Part shown: positions 41,436-52,508 of the stretch, in pieces
Position numbering within the stretch: position 1 is the stretch's first letter
How the letters are laid out: each line of letters starts with the position of its first letter
Origin: Humulus lupulus
Lineage: Eukaryota > Streptophyta > Magnoliopsida > Rosales > Cannabaceae
Direction of reading: 5' to 3'
Length of the DNA: 64,000 nucleotides
Assembly (NCBI RefSeq): GCF_963169125.1
Contig: NC_084793.1
Location: 233,383,360 to 233,447,359 of the forward strand
The notes under the pieces: model-generated
Database searches by the model: none
What the model was told of the DNA's origin: nothing
The model's input: only the letters and a program-made list of their open reading frames with translations
Translations under genes and position numbers: made by a program

Positions 41436-42636
41436 AAGATCCTAGACAGAATTTGAGTACATGGACTCCATTTCCTGTTTCATGGCTTCGAGCCATATTT
41501 CTTTTTCAAGGCTAGCCACTGCCTATTTGAAAGACAATGGATCATCGTCACCAGTGTCACAAACTATCATATTGGTTTCACCATCCAAACCATAGCAAAC
41601 TGGGTTCCTAGAAACCTTCCCACTACGATGAGGCTCTGTGACAGTTTGCTCTAGAACAGTAGTTTTTTCTTCATTTAAATCGACTTATGTTTGTTGGACA
41701 TGAAGAGTGAGAATTTCATCATCAACTTGCATTGATGATGATGGAACATTGGTTGGAATCAATTCTTCAACCATCTCCTCTAAAACTACTTCGCTGCGCG
41801 GTTTAAAGTTTTGGACATAGTCATTTTCCATAAAAGTAGCATTTGTAGAAGTAAACACTTTATTTTCTAGATGACTATAGAAAAGTCTACCCCGAGTTCC
41901 TTTAGGATAGCCAACAAACATGCAAACTTCAGTTTCGGTTCTTTCTTTCCTTCCTTTTTCCTTAGGATGTGGGCGGGACACCCCCCCCCCCCCAGATCCT
42001 ATAATGGCGTAAACTAGGTTCACGACCATTCCAGCATTCTAAAGGTGTTCACGACCATTCCTTTATCCTTAGAATGTTGTTTGTAGTTTCAATTGGATGT
42101 CCCCACAATGAAGTTGGCAGAGTTGAGTAACTAAGCATGCATCTGACCATTTCCAATAAAGTTTTGTTCCAACGTTCTGCTACACCATTTTGTTATGGAG
42201 TACTCGGGGCAGTAAGTTGAGATAAAATCCAACCTTCAGTTAAATGATCTTGGAAATCCATATCCAAATATTCTCCACCCCTATCAGATCGCAAGATCTT
42301 TAATATTTTATCTAATTGGTTTTGAGCCATAGCTAGGAATTCCTGAAACTTTTAAAATGTTTATGATTTCCTATGCATTAGGTAAAGACATGAGTATCTA
42401 GAGTAATCGTCAATAAAAGTGACCAAAAACTCAAAACCACCCCTAGCTTGCATTCAGAGGTCCACAGACATCTGAATGTACTAGTCCAAGTTATTCTTTG
42501 GCCCTATCATCCTTTTCAGAGAATGGACGCTTGGTCAGTTTTCCTTCTAAACATGATGCACATACAAGTAATTCACCTAAGGTAAGTTCCCTCAAAGGCC
42601 TGTCCTTTGTAAGTGTTTGAATCCTATCATAGCCAA
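41436..42636 (-). pseudogene. Integrase region of copia B
   Basis: Minus strand from the F junction: IGYDRIQTLTKDRPLRELTL and CASCLEGKLTKRPF (pre-integrase zinc part), HSDVCGPL, later MFVGYPKGTRGRLFYSH and NATFMENDYVQNFKP, with frameshifts and stops throughout. A run of 14 cytosines near 41980-41993 lies where A reads IWGCLAHV, an expansion that breaks the frame. Non-functional. Confidence 0.82.
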
Positions 42637-43144
42637 TGCATAGATTGTAAACAACATTATGAGCATTAAATGCATAAATAAGATTCAATAACAACATTCA
42701 ATACTCATTCACAAACTAAGATCACATTTTATTTAGAGCATTTATTATACAATGAAGAAAACATACCTCCTATGTTTCCAATCCCATCTTGAGCCATCTC
42801 CACCCTAGAAATCACAATGCAAATGCAAGAGAGGATTTATGGATAGCAAACCCCTTTCTACAATACCACTACACACCCATAGCAACTATATGCCTTCAAA
42901 CACTTATATATATCCACTTACCCTAAGGGGTATTAGTAGGTTAATAATGTTTTGATAGTAGTAGTGGACTATAGTTTAATGGGCCAACATATAGTCATTG
43001 GGGTGCCACCATGTGCCTCTAATGCAATTAGAAAGTGTGAACAATCCCATTATGGTTATTGGTAATTAATAGGCACTTTAGTTAATGGTTGTGATTATGG
43101 AATAATGTCTATGATTATATTAGTCCATAACAATAATTCTAACA
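42637..43144 (-). repeat. 3' LTR of copia F
   Basis: Plus-strand start TGCATAGATTG (the other copy has TGATAGATTG), end ATTCTAACA. Short and without a gene. Confidence 0.88.
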
Positions 43145-43541
43145 TTCTCCAACTTGGACAATATAATCAAACCACCAAAATATTGTCTAACACATATGGC
43201 AGTCAAATAGATCATACATAATATAATACCGATAGGATACAAATATTACATATGACTTGGCCCTGTAGACATTTAAATATCAAAACAACCATTAACTATC
43301 AAACCAAACATGCATGAAATACAATAGATTGAGACTATGCGCATTCATTTCCTTTTGTACTTGTCACTTCGATGAATAATAATATGTACATATATAGACA
43401 TATATACGTCATAGTAACAATAAGAAGTGACTTCAATTATCATTATGCATGTTTAGAACAAAACACAAGCTATAAGCAATCCATACAAAATACTAGCATG
43501 TTCAATACATAAACAACAATACTCCCACTAAGCTCAACAAG
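43145..43541 (-). other. 3' non-coding segment of copia F
   Basis: About 400 bp between the stop codon of the polyprotein and the LTR, AT-rich, no gene. The polypurine tract lies at the left end. Confidence 0.6.
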
Positions 43542-45719
43542 CTAGGCTCTTGACAATCCCATTTGGGCAACGTGCTCCAAAAACATAAATATAGGTAAGC
43601 CTTTCATTAGTGGGTCTGCTAACATGCTAGTGGTAGGCGTGTACTCAATAGAAATGAGGGACTCAGCGACTTTCTCTTTAACAAAATAGTACTTTATATC
43701 AATATGCTTTGAGCGAGAAGTACTCCTAGAGTTCTTAGAGAAAGCTACTGCTGCGGAGTTGTCACAATACAATTTCAGCGGCTTCGAAATAGAGTCTACA
43801 ACATTCAATGCTGAAATGAAATTCCGCAACCATATTGCTTGACAAGTAGCCTCATAACACGCCATATACTCTGCCTCCATCGTAGAAGAAGCTGTGAGTG
43901 TCTGCTTGACACTTTTCCATAAAACAGCTCCTCCAGCCATCATATAAATGTAGCCTGAAGTTGACCTTTTATCCTCCACGCATCTTGCATAATCGGCGTC
44001 TTTGAACCCAACTATATCAAGAGTGTCATCTTGCCGGTAAGTCAACATATGATCTTTTGTACCCTGAAGATACCTCATGACTTTCTTAGCCGCTTTCCAA
44101 TGGCTAAGACCAAGATCACTCAAGTATCTACCCAACACACCGACAACAAAAGAAATATCAGGGCGTGTGCATACTTGAGCACACATCAAGCTACCAACCA
44201 GTGACGCATAAGGAACGACTTTCCTTTCATCTCTCTCTTTATCATTTTGTGGACATTGAGCCTTTGAGAACTTGTCACCCTTCACTATTGGTGCCTTCCC
44301 AGGAGAACATGCATGCATATTGAATCTTTTCAAGATCCGATCAATGTAAGTCTTCTGAGACAAACGCAGAATACCATTAGCCCTATCCCAAAGAATCTGA
44401 ATCCCAAGTACATAAGAAGCCTCACCAAGATCCTTCATATCAAAATGGCTAAACAAAAGTTGTTTTGTCTCAGACAACAGGTCAGAATTATTAGATGCAA
44501 GTAGGATGTCGTCAACATACAATACTAGAAAAATAAAGCTGCTCCCACTGACCTTCATGTATATACATTGATCTACTACATTCTCATTGAAGCCATTTGA
44601 AGTGACAATCATATCAAATTTGAGATACCACTGCCTTGATGCTTGTTTAAGCCCATAGATAGACTTTTTGAGCTTGCAAGCCATATGTTCTTTGCCAGAC
44701 TTCTCAAAACCAATAGGTTGAGACATGTAAACATCTTCAAATAAATCTCCATTCAAGAAGGCGGTCCTCACATCAATTTGATTGAGCTCTAGATCAAAAT
44801 GAGCAACTATAGCCATAATGATTCATAACGAATCTTTGGTAGAAACAGGTGAAAAAGTTTCTTTGAAATCAATACCTTCTCTCTGGCTATAGCCTTTAGC
44901 CACAAGCCTAGCCTTATACCTTTCCACTTGCCCATTCGAGTCCCGTTTGATCTTATACACCCATTTTCATCCAATGGGTCTGCAACCATTGGGTAGTTCA
45001 ACCAACTCCCAAACTTCATTTTGTGACATAGAACTCAATTCTTCTTTCATTGCATCCATCCATAACATAGATTTAGGACTACTCATGGCTTCTTGATAAG
45101 TGACTTGCTCAGAATTATCTCCCACATCAAACTCATGTTCCTGCAAATAGACAAGGTAGTCATCAGGAATAGCAGACTTGCGGGTTCTCTGTGATCTTCT
45201 CACCATAGCTTCATCATCCCCAATATCAAGATTTTCACCTTGTTCTAGATTTTGAGGTTCATCATGAGTTTCTACCACAATCTGTTCAATCACAGGGTCA
45301 TCAATAGGAGCGGAAGCGACAGGTACAGGGAAAAAAATGTGTTCTTCCCTGAAAAAAATTTCTCTTGACCCTTGACTTGAACCAAATTCATCCTCAAAAT
45401 AGACAACCCTATCTGATTCTATAACCTTGGTGGTGTGAGATGGGCAATAAAATCAAGAACCCCTTGATCCAATGGTGTAGCCTACAAAATAACCACTAAG
45501 GGTCTTCTGATCAAGTTTCTTAGACTGTGGGTTATAGGGCCTTACTTCAGCTTTACATCCCCAAACATGAAAATGACGCAAACTCAGTTTCTTACCCGAC
45601 CACAACTCGTATGGTGTCTTTGGGACAGACTTACTAGGCACTTGATTCAAGATATAAGTAGCAGTCCTCAATGCCTCACCCCATAAAAATTATGGCAAGC
45701 TAGAATGAATCAGCATACA
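43542..45719 (-). pseudogene. Integrase C-terminus, RT and RNase H of copia F
   Basis: Minus strand: after the first stop (about 45719) the frame continues with [20 protein letters not shown], the [10 protein letters not shown] integrase C-part, an acidic linker, then [54 protein letters not shown] and catalytic FLVLYVDDILLASNN. RNase H has DADYARCVEDKRSTSGYIY, SSTMEAEYMACYEA and LYCDNSAAVAFSKN, ending at 43542. The last 424 codons (44816-43542) are uninterrupted and look catalytically complete. About five point stops separate it from the upstream part. Confidence 0.92.
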
Positions 45720-47651
45720 TCACACCATGTCAAGAAGAGTGTGATTTCTCCTTTCAACAATTCCATTATGTTGGGGTGTTCCTGGCATTGTATATCTTGC
45801 ATCAATGCCACATTCTTGTAAGTACCTAGCGAAAGGCCCGGGGTTCCTTCCATTTTCATCATAACGCCCATAATACTCTCCACCTCTATCGGAATGAACT
45901 GCCTTGATCTTCTTCCCTATTTGAAGCTCAACTTTCGTCTTAAAAATCTTAAACGCATCCAAAGATTCAGATTTTTCACGAATAAGCTCTACATGGCCAT
46001 AACGGGAAAAATCATCAATAAAGGTGATGAAATATTTATAACCACCCATAGCAGGAGGAACAAAAGGTCCACGAATATCAGTATGAATAAGCTCCAATAC
46101 ATCTGTGCACCTGTCTGACTTGCTATTTCTAACCTTAGCAGTTAACTTTCCTTTAATACAATCAACGCAGGCAGTGAAATCTGAAAAATCCAGATCTTGA
46201 AGTACCCCATCTTTTATCAACCTTTCCATTCTGTCTCTAGATATATGACCTAAAAGTTTGTCCCACAACATAGAAGATTTCAAATCTAATCTTTCACGTT
46301 TAGAGCCAACAACAGTATTAAGACAAGAAGTAGAAGAAACAGAAGCAACATCATGCAAATCAAGTTTACATAAATTTCCACATAAAGTTCCATTTCCAAC
46401 CAAAAGAGAGTCACGATACAAAGTGAGTTTTCCAGTTCCAGAAAGAAAATTATAACCTAGCCTATCCAAAATAGATACAGAAATCAAATTCCTCCTAAAA
46501 GAGGGTATGTAAGCAACATCCTGTAACTCCAAAAAATGTCCTGTATTCCACTGTAATCTAACTGTCCCCAAAAATTCAACTTGGACTTTTGTATTGTCTC
46601 CCATGTACACATTCTGCTCCAGACTACTCGGTCTTCTTCGACTTGTCACTGCCTGCAAGGAATTCGTAACATGAATTATGGCTCCAGTATCTAACAACCA
46701 ATAATTTGAGGGCACATCAATAATATTGGATTCTAAACAAACCATCACAAGATAGTTACCTTTCTTCTCTAGGTGAGCTTTGAGCTTTCTACAATCAGCT
46801 TTCTTGTGCCCAAAATTCTTGCAAAAGTTGCACTTCCCTTTGAAAAACTCATTCTTATGACCATTAGAGGATGAGCTGGACTGTCCATTCCCTTTAGGAC
46901 TAAGTGCCTTTTTCTTAGGAGGTTTTTGGTTACCAGAGTTATTGGAAGTGAACTTTCTCTTGTGAGGATTATTTGGGTTCGTCACCATGGAGATACTTCC
47001 TGCCCTTCCCTTTCTCATGTCCTCTTCTTCCTTGGCAAGAATAGCAGTCATCTCCTCAATAGTCCATTGCTCCTTTTGAGCATTGTAGCTTGATCTGATT
47101 GAATCAAACTGGGGAGGAATGGTTTCCATCACAAACCACACCATGTAATCCTCACCAAGATCCAACCCCATAGCCTTAAGCTTTTGGTAACAACCCATGA
47201 GCTTGTCGATATGAGCTCTAATATCATCCGTATCAGCGTAATTGGTGCGATGGAGCAAGGTTAAGCACTCATTCTTCTCATTCTTTGAGAACTTTGTGTA
47301 CTTCTCCTTAATGGCAACAAGAAAATCCTTTGCATTTTCAATCTGAGGAATACTATCACGAATGGATTCATCCATGTGATACCTCATAATCATCAAACAA
47401 CAACGATTGGAATGCTCCCAATCCTCATAGGACTTCTTGTCCTTTTCAGTGGCATCATCAGTGGGTTTAAGTGGTGCATCCATTCTCAAGGCCAAGTCCA
47501 CTCTCATAAGAGTCAAGTTCATCATAAGGGATTCAACCCACTGCTTATGGTTGGTTCCATTCAGTGTCAACATGGCAGAGGTTCTCGGAATGCTTGCAGC
47601 TGAATGAGAAACAAGAGCAATAACTATCAAATACATGTTATGATAAACCAT
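45720..47651 (-). CDS. gag-protease-integrase of copia F (643 codons open)
   Basis: One open minus-strand frame. Residues ~25-220 are the UBN2-type gag core (WVESLMMNLTLMRVDLALRM, LTLLHRTNYADTDDIRAHID). A CCHC knuckle CNFCKNFGHKKADC lies near residue 275. The aspartic protease site is WLLDTGAIIHVTNS near 325. The GAG_pre-integrase pair is CVDCIKGKLTAK near 490. The integrase core has HTDIRGPF, HSDRGGEYYG and GIVERRNHTLLDMV, so D, D and E are all present. It ends at a TGA where CGA (MVRCM) is expected. The given ATG is only the first in frame; a start nearer MLTLNGTNHKQ is equally possible. It would be translated as part of the polyprotein of the element. Confidence 0.9.
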   Translation of the reverse strand: MVYHNMYLIVIALVSHSAASIPRTSAMLTLNGTNHKQWVESLMMNLTLMRVDLALRMDAPLKPTDDATEKDKKSYEDWEHSNRCCLMIMRYHMDESIRDSIPQIENAKDFLVAIKEKYTKFSKNEKNECLTLLHRTNYADTDDIRAHIDKLMGCYQKLKAMGLDLGEDYMVWFVMETIPPQFDSIRSSYNAQKEQWTIEEMTAILAKEEEDMRKGRAGSISMVTNPNNPHKRKFTSNNSGNQKPPKKKALSPKGNGQSSSSSNGHKNEFFKGKCNFCKNFGHKKADCRKLKAHLEKKGNYLVMVCLESNIIDVPSNYWLLDTGAIIHVTNSLQAVTSRRRPSSLEQNVYMGDNTKVQVEFLGTVRLQWNTGHFLELQDVAYIPSFRRNLISVSILDRLGYNFLSGTGKLTLYRDSLLVGNGTLCGNLCKLDLHDVASVSSTSCLNTVVGSKRERLDLKSSMLWDKLLGHISRDRMERLIKDGVLQDLDFSDFTACVDCIKGKLTAKVRNSKSDRCTDVLELIHTDIRGPFVPPAMGGYKYFITFIDDFSRYGHVELIREKSESLDAFKIFKTKVELQIGKKIKAVHSDRGGEYYGRYDENGRNPGPFARYLQECGIDARYTMPGTPQHNGIVERRNHTLLDMV

Positions 47652-48749
47652 GTCATTTGTGTTCTTTTCTCATCAATATATGATCGCAAAATAACAAATG
47701 ATCATTATGTATGCTAGAGTTCTTAGACAAACACACAAAATAGAACTCATACACAGGTAAGAACAATCTATTAAACATTATAATCAAATACATTAATTTA
47801 CTATTGAATGGATAGATAAATTGTTATTCATAATGTTTAATAAATTTTCTTCACCATATTAAGCATCCTTACCAAGCAATTATTATCGATAGGATAATTA
47901 ATTACTTATATAGATCTTAATGTAATTTTGGAGGAAAAACACAAAATTTAAATAAATAATTATTTAAATGTTCCTCTTTACTAAACAATTTACATGCTTA
48001 TTCTTACGACAAGCAAGAAAGTAAGCAATAATTGTTGTCAAAATATAATTAGATTTAGGCCACAAAAGATTGAATACAAATACAATTATGAATGAAATTC
48101 ATGGATTAATCTTGTGCATAATCATATACAAAATAGGGTATTAAAGTTTGAGTGGAATGGTAAAAAAAAGGTCCAAAATGGACTTTACACGCGCCCCCAC
48201 GCGCCCTAAATTTATATTTGATTTTGTTTTAAAACACAGTTTCAGAAAACGACATGTCGTTTTCAAAAATGACGTGTCGTTTTTCAAAATAAAAATCGAC
48301 CCTCACACATCAAACGACGTGTCGTTTTGGCGCGGGGTCATCCCTAACCTCAAACCGGGTCGACAGGACCCGAAGCCAAACCCACCTGTGACGGAGGCTT
48401 CCGACCACCGTTTCCACTGCCGTTTTGAGGGGTTTTCCTCCACATCTCATCCTCTATCACTTTCCGGCCTCCATTTGGGTTAAAAAACTCATAAAACCAA
48501 CAAACATATATACATTTTTCTATGAAAGTTTTTGGAAAAAAATGGGTATACATGGCTGAAAAACACTAAAAAATTCCCCAAAAATTTTGTTAAAAAATGG
48601 TCTGAACCCATTGATTATTAATATACTAATTTTCTACATAGCCCAACAATGATTTTTGAAATTTCATTGTAAAAAAAAACAGATTTGACAAAAAATGGGG
48701 TATATGACAATAAGCTCTAAAATCAAAAGACCTAGCTCTTGATACCGTT
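47652..48749 (-). promoter_or_regulatory. Leader of copia F with three 20-bp palindromes and a primer site
   Basis: 1.1 kb without a gene. GAAAACGACATGTCGTTTTC (48245-48264) is a perfect palindrome. Similar AAATGACGTGTCGTTTTT (near 48267) and CAAACGACGTGTCGTTTTG (48311-48329) follow. The latter two contain ACGTGTC, a bZIP/ABRE-like core. A GC-rich patch (48330-48480) adjoins. The primer complement GCTCTTGATACCG lies at 48735-48747. Confidence 0.75.
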
Positions 48750-49256
48750 TGATAGATTGTATGCAACATTATGAGCATTAAATGCATAAATAAGATTCAA
48801 TAACAACATTCAATACTCATTCACAAACTAAGATCACATTTTATTTAGAGCATTTATTGTACAATGAAGAAAACATACCTCCTATGTTTCCAATCCCATC
48901 TTGAGCCATCTCCACCCTAGAAATCACAATGCAAATGCAAGAGAGGATTTATGGATAGCAAACCCCTTTCTACAATACCACTACACATCCATAGCAACTA
49001 TATGCCTTCACACACTTATATATATCCACTTACCCTAAGGGGTATTAGTATGCTAATAATGTTTTGATAGTAGTAGTGGACTATAGTTTAATGGGCCAAC
49101 ATATAGTCATTGGGGTGCCACCATGTGCCTCTAATGCAATTAGTAAGTGTGAACCATCCCATTATGGTTATTGGTAATTAATAGGCACTTTAGTTAATGG
49201 TTGTGATTATGGAATAATGTCTATGATTATATTAATCCATAACAATAATTCTAACA
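48750..49256 (-). repeat. 5' LTR of copia F
   Basis: Plus-strand limits TGATAGATTGTATG and ATTCTAACA; almost identical to 42637-43144. Confidence 0.92.
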
Positions 49257-49709
49257 ACCTAGTCTTAAATGCCATAAATATTTCATGTTATTGTTATCGA
49301 TCTTTTGATGTTTATTGGTCCTAGGTTTAGCTACTTTGAATAATTCATTATTAAACACGAAGGGTTCGTTAGGTCGCACAATATAAAGCCCATTTTCAAA
49401 ACATGCAATACACAATTGTGATCCATTGACATAAATAGATATATTCGGACTTGTAAAAGTCATAACAAATCGTTCTAATTGCAACATGGAAACTAAAATT
49501 AAATTTCTACTAAAATCCAGAATAAAAAAGACATCATTTAAAATTAAATATTTATTTCCGAACTTCAGGCGAGCTCTTCCTCTATCTTGGACCGCAACGA
49601 ACACTCCATTCCCAACTCTAGGCTTTAAGTCACCTTCATCCACCTCCTCCCATGATTCAAGAAGCTGTAAAGAATTACAAACATGGTTAGTATACCCATA
49701 ATCGATAAT
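49257..49709 (-). pseudogene. Protease and pre-integrase start of copia B
   Basis: Minus strand: IIDYGYTNHVC near 49700 is the protease site, where A has DSGST, so the catalytic context is lost. It continues LQLLESWEEVDEGDLKPRVG, RARLKFGNKYLILNDVFFI, ACFENGLYIVRPNEPF and ends YLWHLRLGC at the copia F insertion. The frame from the protease to the F junction is open for 130 codons. Confidence 0.88.
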
Positions 49710-51571
49710 TGATGGACAAAAAATGGGTATGTTTTAAATATTTATATTGCAAGTGCACGAATCGTTCATATAGAATAGTGATCGTGTAAGAAAGGATGTC
49801 AAACCCAAAGAAGTTGTCTAAAATCGAAAAGAAAACTATTTTAAACCAAAATTAATAAATTATAACCTAGCTCCAAAGATTGATGAGAATTTGTAACAAT
49901 AAAAATAAAATAAAAGATAATAATAAAGATATTAAAGACAATATATATAACATAAATTAATAATATAAATCAAGATGGTAAAAGAAGATTATTAAGGTAT
50001 TAGAATCCACAAAATATAAGTTCAATAATATTTATAAGTGCATTGATTTCCAAGTTTTAGTAATAGTAGAAATTAATCAAACCATCACTTATTCAAATTA
50101 GATATTCTATTTAAGCACAAGATTTTATAAAAATATAGGATTTATCTTCACTTTTAAAATTATAATTTCAAAGCATTTAGTGTAAATCAATCTAATGATA
50201 TAACAAATAAATCAATGAATATTATTTATAAGGCAAAACATAATATTTTTGTTCTAAGCATTGGATGTGTACAATTTAATGACACATCTTACACAGAATA
50301 TATGTTTTTGCACTAATGAAGAAAAAAGTGTAAATATGTGCTAACAATAAAAAATACATGATATTTAAGATGAAATAAAATATTTGAAGGAGAAAATCCA
50401 TAAAATTTATTGCACAAAATGGGAAATCAACACTATCTAGTTACATATTGTTTCATCATCACCTTAATAATCTTAAAAAGATTAGAAACTCATAACTAGT
50501 ATAGAAAATACAAACAAAAAAATTACAAACATAACTAGGAAAATTTGGAAGAAAACCCCCAAATTGTTCCTCTAAAAATACATAGGAAATTAACCAAAAA
50601 GAAGAAGAAGATGAAGAGAATAGGGAGGTTTGAAAGTGTAGAAACTTTGTGGTGTAACCTCCTCTCAAAAAAGCACTCAAAAATGGTCTTGAAAATTTCC
50701 TATTTATAGCCAAAATGAGAGCAATAAAATAATCAATTCAAATTAATTAAATTAATAATAATATGGAAAATAAGGATAAATTATAGAGTGTAATGATGAT
50801 GTTTTGGGGTAAAATGTGTAGAAAAGTTTGGGTAAAAAATAGTATTTTTGGCAAAGGGGACAAGAGGACAATTTTTGGGCTCAAGAAAATAGGCAGCTGG
50901 CTTGTTGTTGGTTGGCAGGTGCTGGAGGCAGCTAGGTGGAATGGGGCCAGGCATGGGCTGTGTTGCTTCGTTGGGAGCAGCTTGCTTTGTGGGCCTGGTG
51001 AAGGAAACAGGTATGAAGGAGCACAGGCAGGCGGCCCCACATGGCAGGAGGGCTGGGCAGAACCAGGAGCTGGGCTCGGGCCTGGGACTGCGTGAGGGTG
51101 CAGGCCCACGGTGGCTGGGAGAGTTGAATAGGTGATGGGCCTTGGCTTGTCTTATGACATTTTTTAAAAAATGCCACATTCCTTCTTTTTAAGCTTTCTA
51201 TCATTTATTCCTCTTCAAGCAAAAAAATGCAACATATTACCTACACAAAATAATATAAATTAAGTCATGATAAAATATTTTCAATTATAAAATAAACCAT
51301 ATTAATTCTTTGAAAATATTAATTACAACTTAATTTAATTTAACATTTAGTTTCAATAAAACAAACATTTTTTACTTCCCTAAACACAATACCTTAAATA
51401 ATTAACTACAACATTTTACAACAAAATAGTTATAAAAACACACAAAAATTAAAATAAACCTAATAAATTCAAAATTACTTTAAAACTTAATAAATCAATT
51501 AAAAACTCAAGAACTAAGCAACAATTAGCACATAAAAAGTGGTAAAATAACTCTATTTTGTAGAGTTATCA
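49710..51571 (-). mobile_element. Solo LTR of the Athila-like family, minus strand
   Basis: Plus-strand limits TGATGGAC and GAGTTATCA, flanked by ATAAT (49705-49709 and 51572-51576). It reads backwards like the LTR at 8861-10847, including TTTTGTAGAGTTATCA and a TATAAATA complement near 50699. The GC-rich island of its U3 (about 50870-51130) differs strongly from that of the full element. It separates protease from gag of copia B. Confidence 0.92.
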
Positions 51572-52508
51572 ATAATCCAAACAGATTCATCATTTTTTAA
51601 AACACATGTTTCTAAGATAAATGAACTATAATCATTACCTTTGTTTCTCGCTGCTAGAAACTTTGGGCAATATTGTTTCCAATGTCCATTTTCAATGCAG
51701 TGAAACAATTTACCTTTACCTTTCTTGTTTTTCTTTTTCTTCCCCTTAGGCGTCTGTGCATTTGGTTGTGCACTTGTCTTTCCAGCCTTTGCAGGCTTGG
51801 GGTTGGTGTTATGTCCACCATTCTTCATGTTTCTAGCTCTCGAAGATGAAGCTAGGTTAGCTTCAGCCTTAGCTAGATTAACAGCAACACCAGTAGTCTT
51901 ATTTTCTCCTCCTTTACTCGATCCACCCATGATATACTCGAAAGTTTGAAGCTCATTCATGAGCTGTGTTAGACCATAATTAACTTTATTTATCAGATAG
52001 TTGGCGGTGAACGATAGGAAAGCTGGAGAGAGACTGTTGAGGATTAAGCCGACTTGAGTCTCCTCATCTATTGTAGCTTTATGTAGTTCAACTTCCTGAA
52101 AGTAGTTCGTCATCTTGATTAGGTGATCACGAATGTGCTGAGACGGTGCCAACCGGGCTTTGGCATATTTTATGGTGGCCTCAAAATGAGTCTGCACAGA
52201 CTTTGCCCCAAACATGTCTTGGAGATGAACCATGATTTCGTAGGTCGTCTCGACATTCTTCATCTTTGTCTTGAGAGTGTCGACCATATTAGTCAACATG
52301 TAGTACCATGCCTTGTTATTAGTCGCCTGCCAACGCTCGTATTTGTCTCTTACAGACTTGGTAGATCCTTCAGCTGGGACTTCCAGGGATTCCTCAGTCA
52401 TGACGAACTTGGAGTTGTTGCCAATCAACACAATGTTGATATTCTGCTTCCACATAAGGAAGTTTTCTCCATCGAAAGTTTAGAAAGGATGGGAGTAGAC
52501 ACAGCCAT
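51572..52508 (-). pseudogene. gag of copia B
   Basis: Minus strand: a likely original ATG at 52508 (MAVSTPIL), then a 2-base frameshift near 52485. The open part runs from 52455: MWKQNINIVLIGNNSKFVMT, RDKYERWQATNNKAWYYML, MVHLQDMFGAKSVQTHFEAT and QVGLILNSLSPAFLSFTANY of the UBN2 gag domain. A Lys-rich run GKKKKNKKGKGK and a damaged zinc knuckle follow: FHCIENGHWKQYC has lost its first Cys. It ends where the solo LTR enters the protease codons. Confidence 0.88.

Larger units (their letters stand above)
42637..49256 (-). mobile_element. Ty1/copia element F, minus strand, nearly complete
   Basis: Two 507-508-bp LTRs (42637-43144 and 48750-49256) differ at only about ten positions by eye. A Met-tRNA-like primer complement (48735-48747) and a purine tract GTTGGAGAA beside the left LTR are present. 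The single minus-strand polyprotein is broken by few stops. It sits in copia B between the pre-integrase codons for RLGC and IGYD. A clear 5-bp duplication is not visible: the flanks GCCAA and ACCTA differ and four target bases seem lost. F differs from the A/B family in LTR and protein sequence. Confidence 0.9.

Noticed and set aside
41980..41993. Run of 14 cytosines
   Set aside because: Simple homopolymer expansion (or sequencing error) in a dead integrase; no wider meaning seen.
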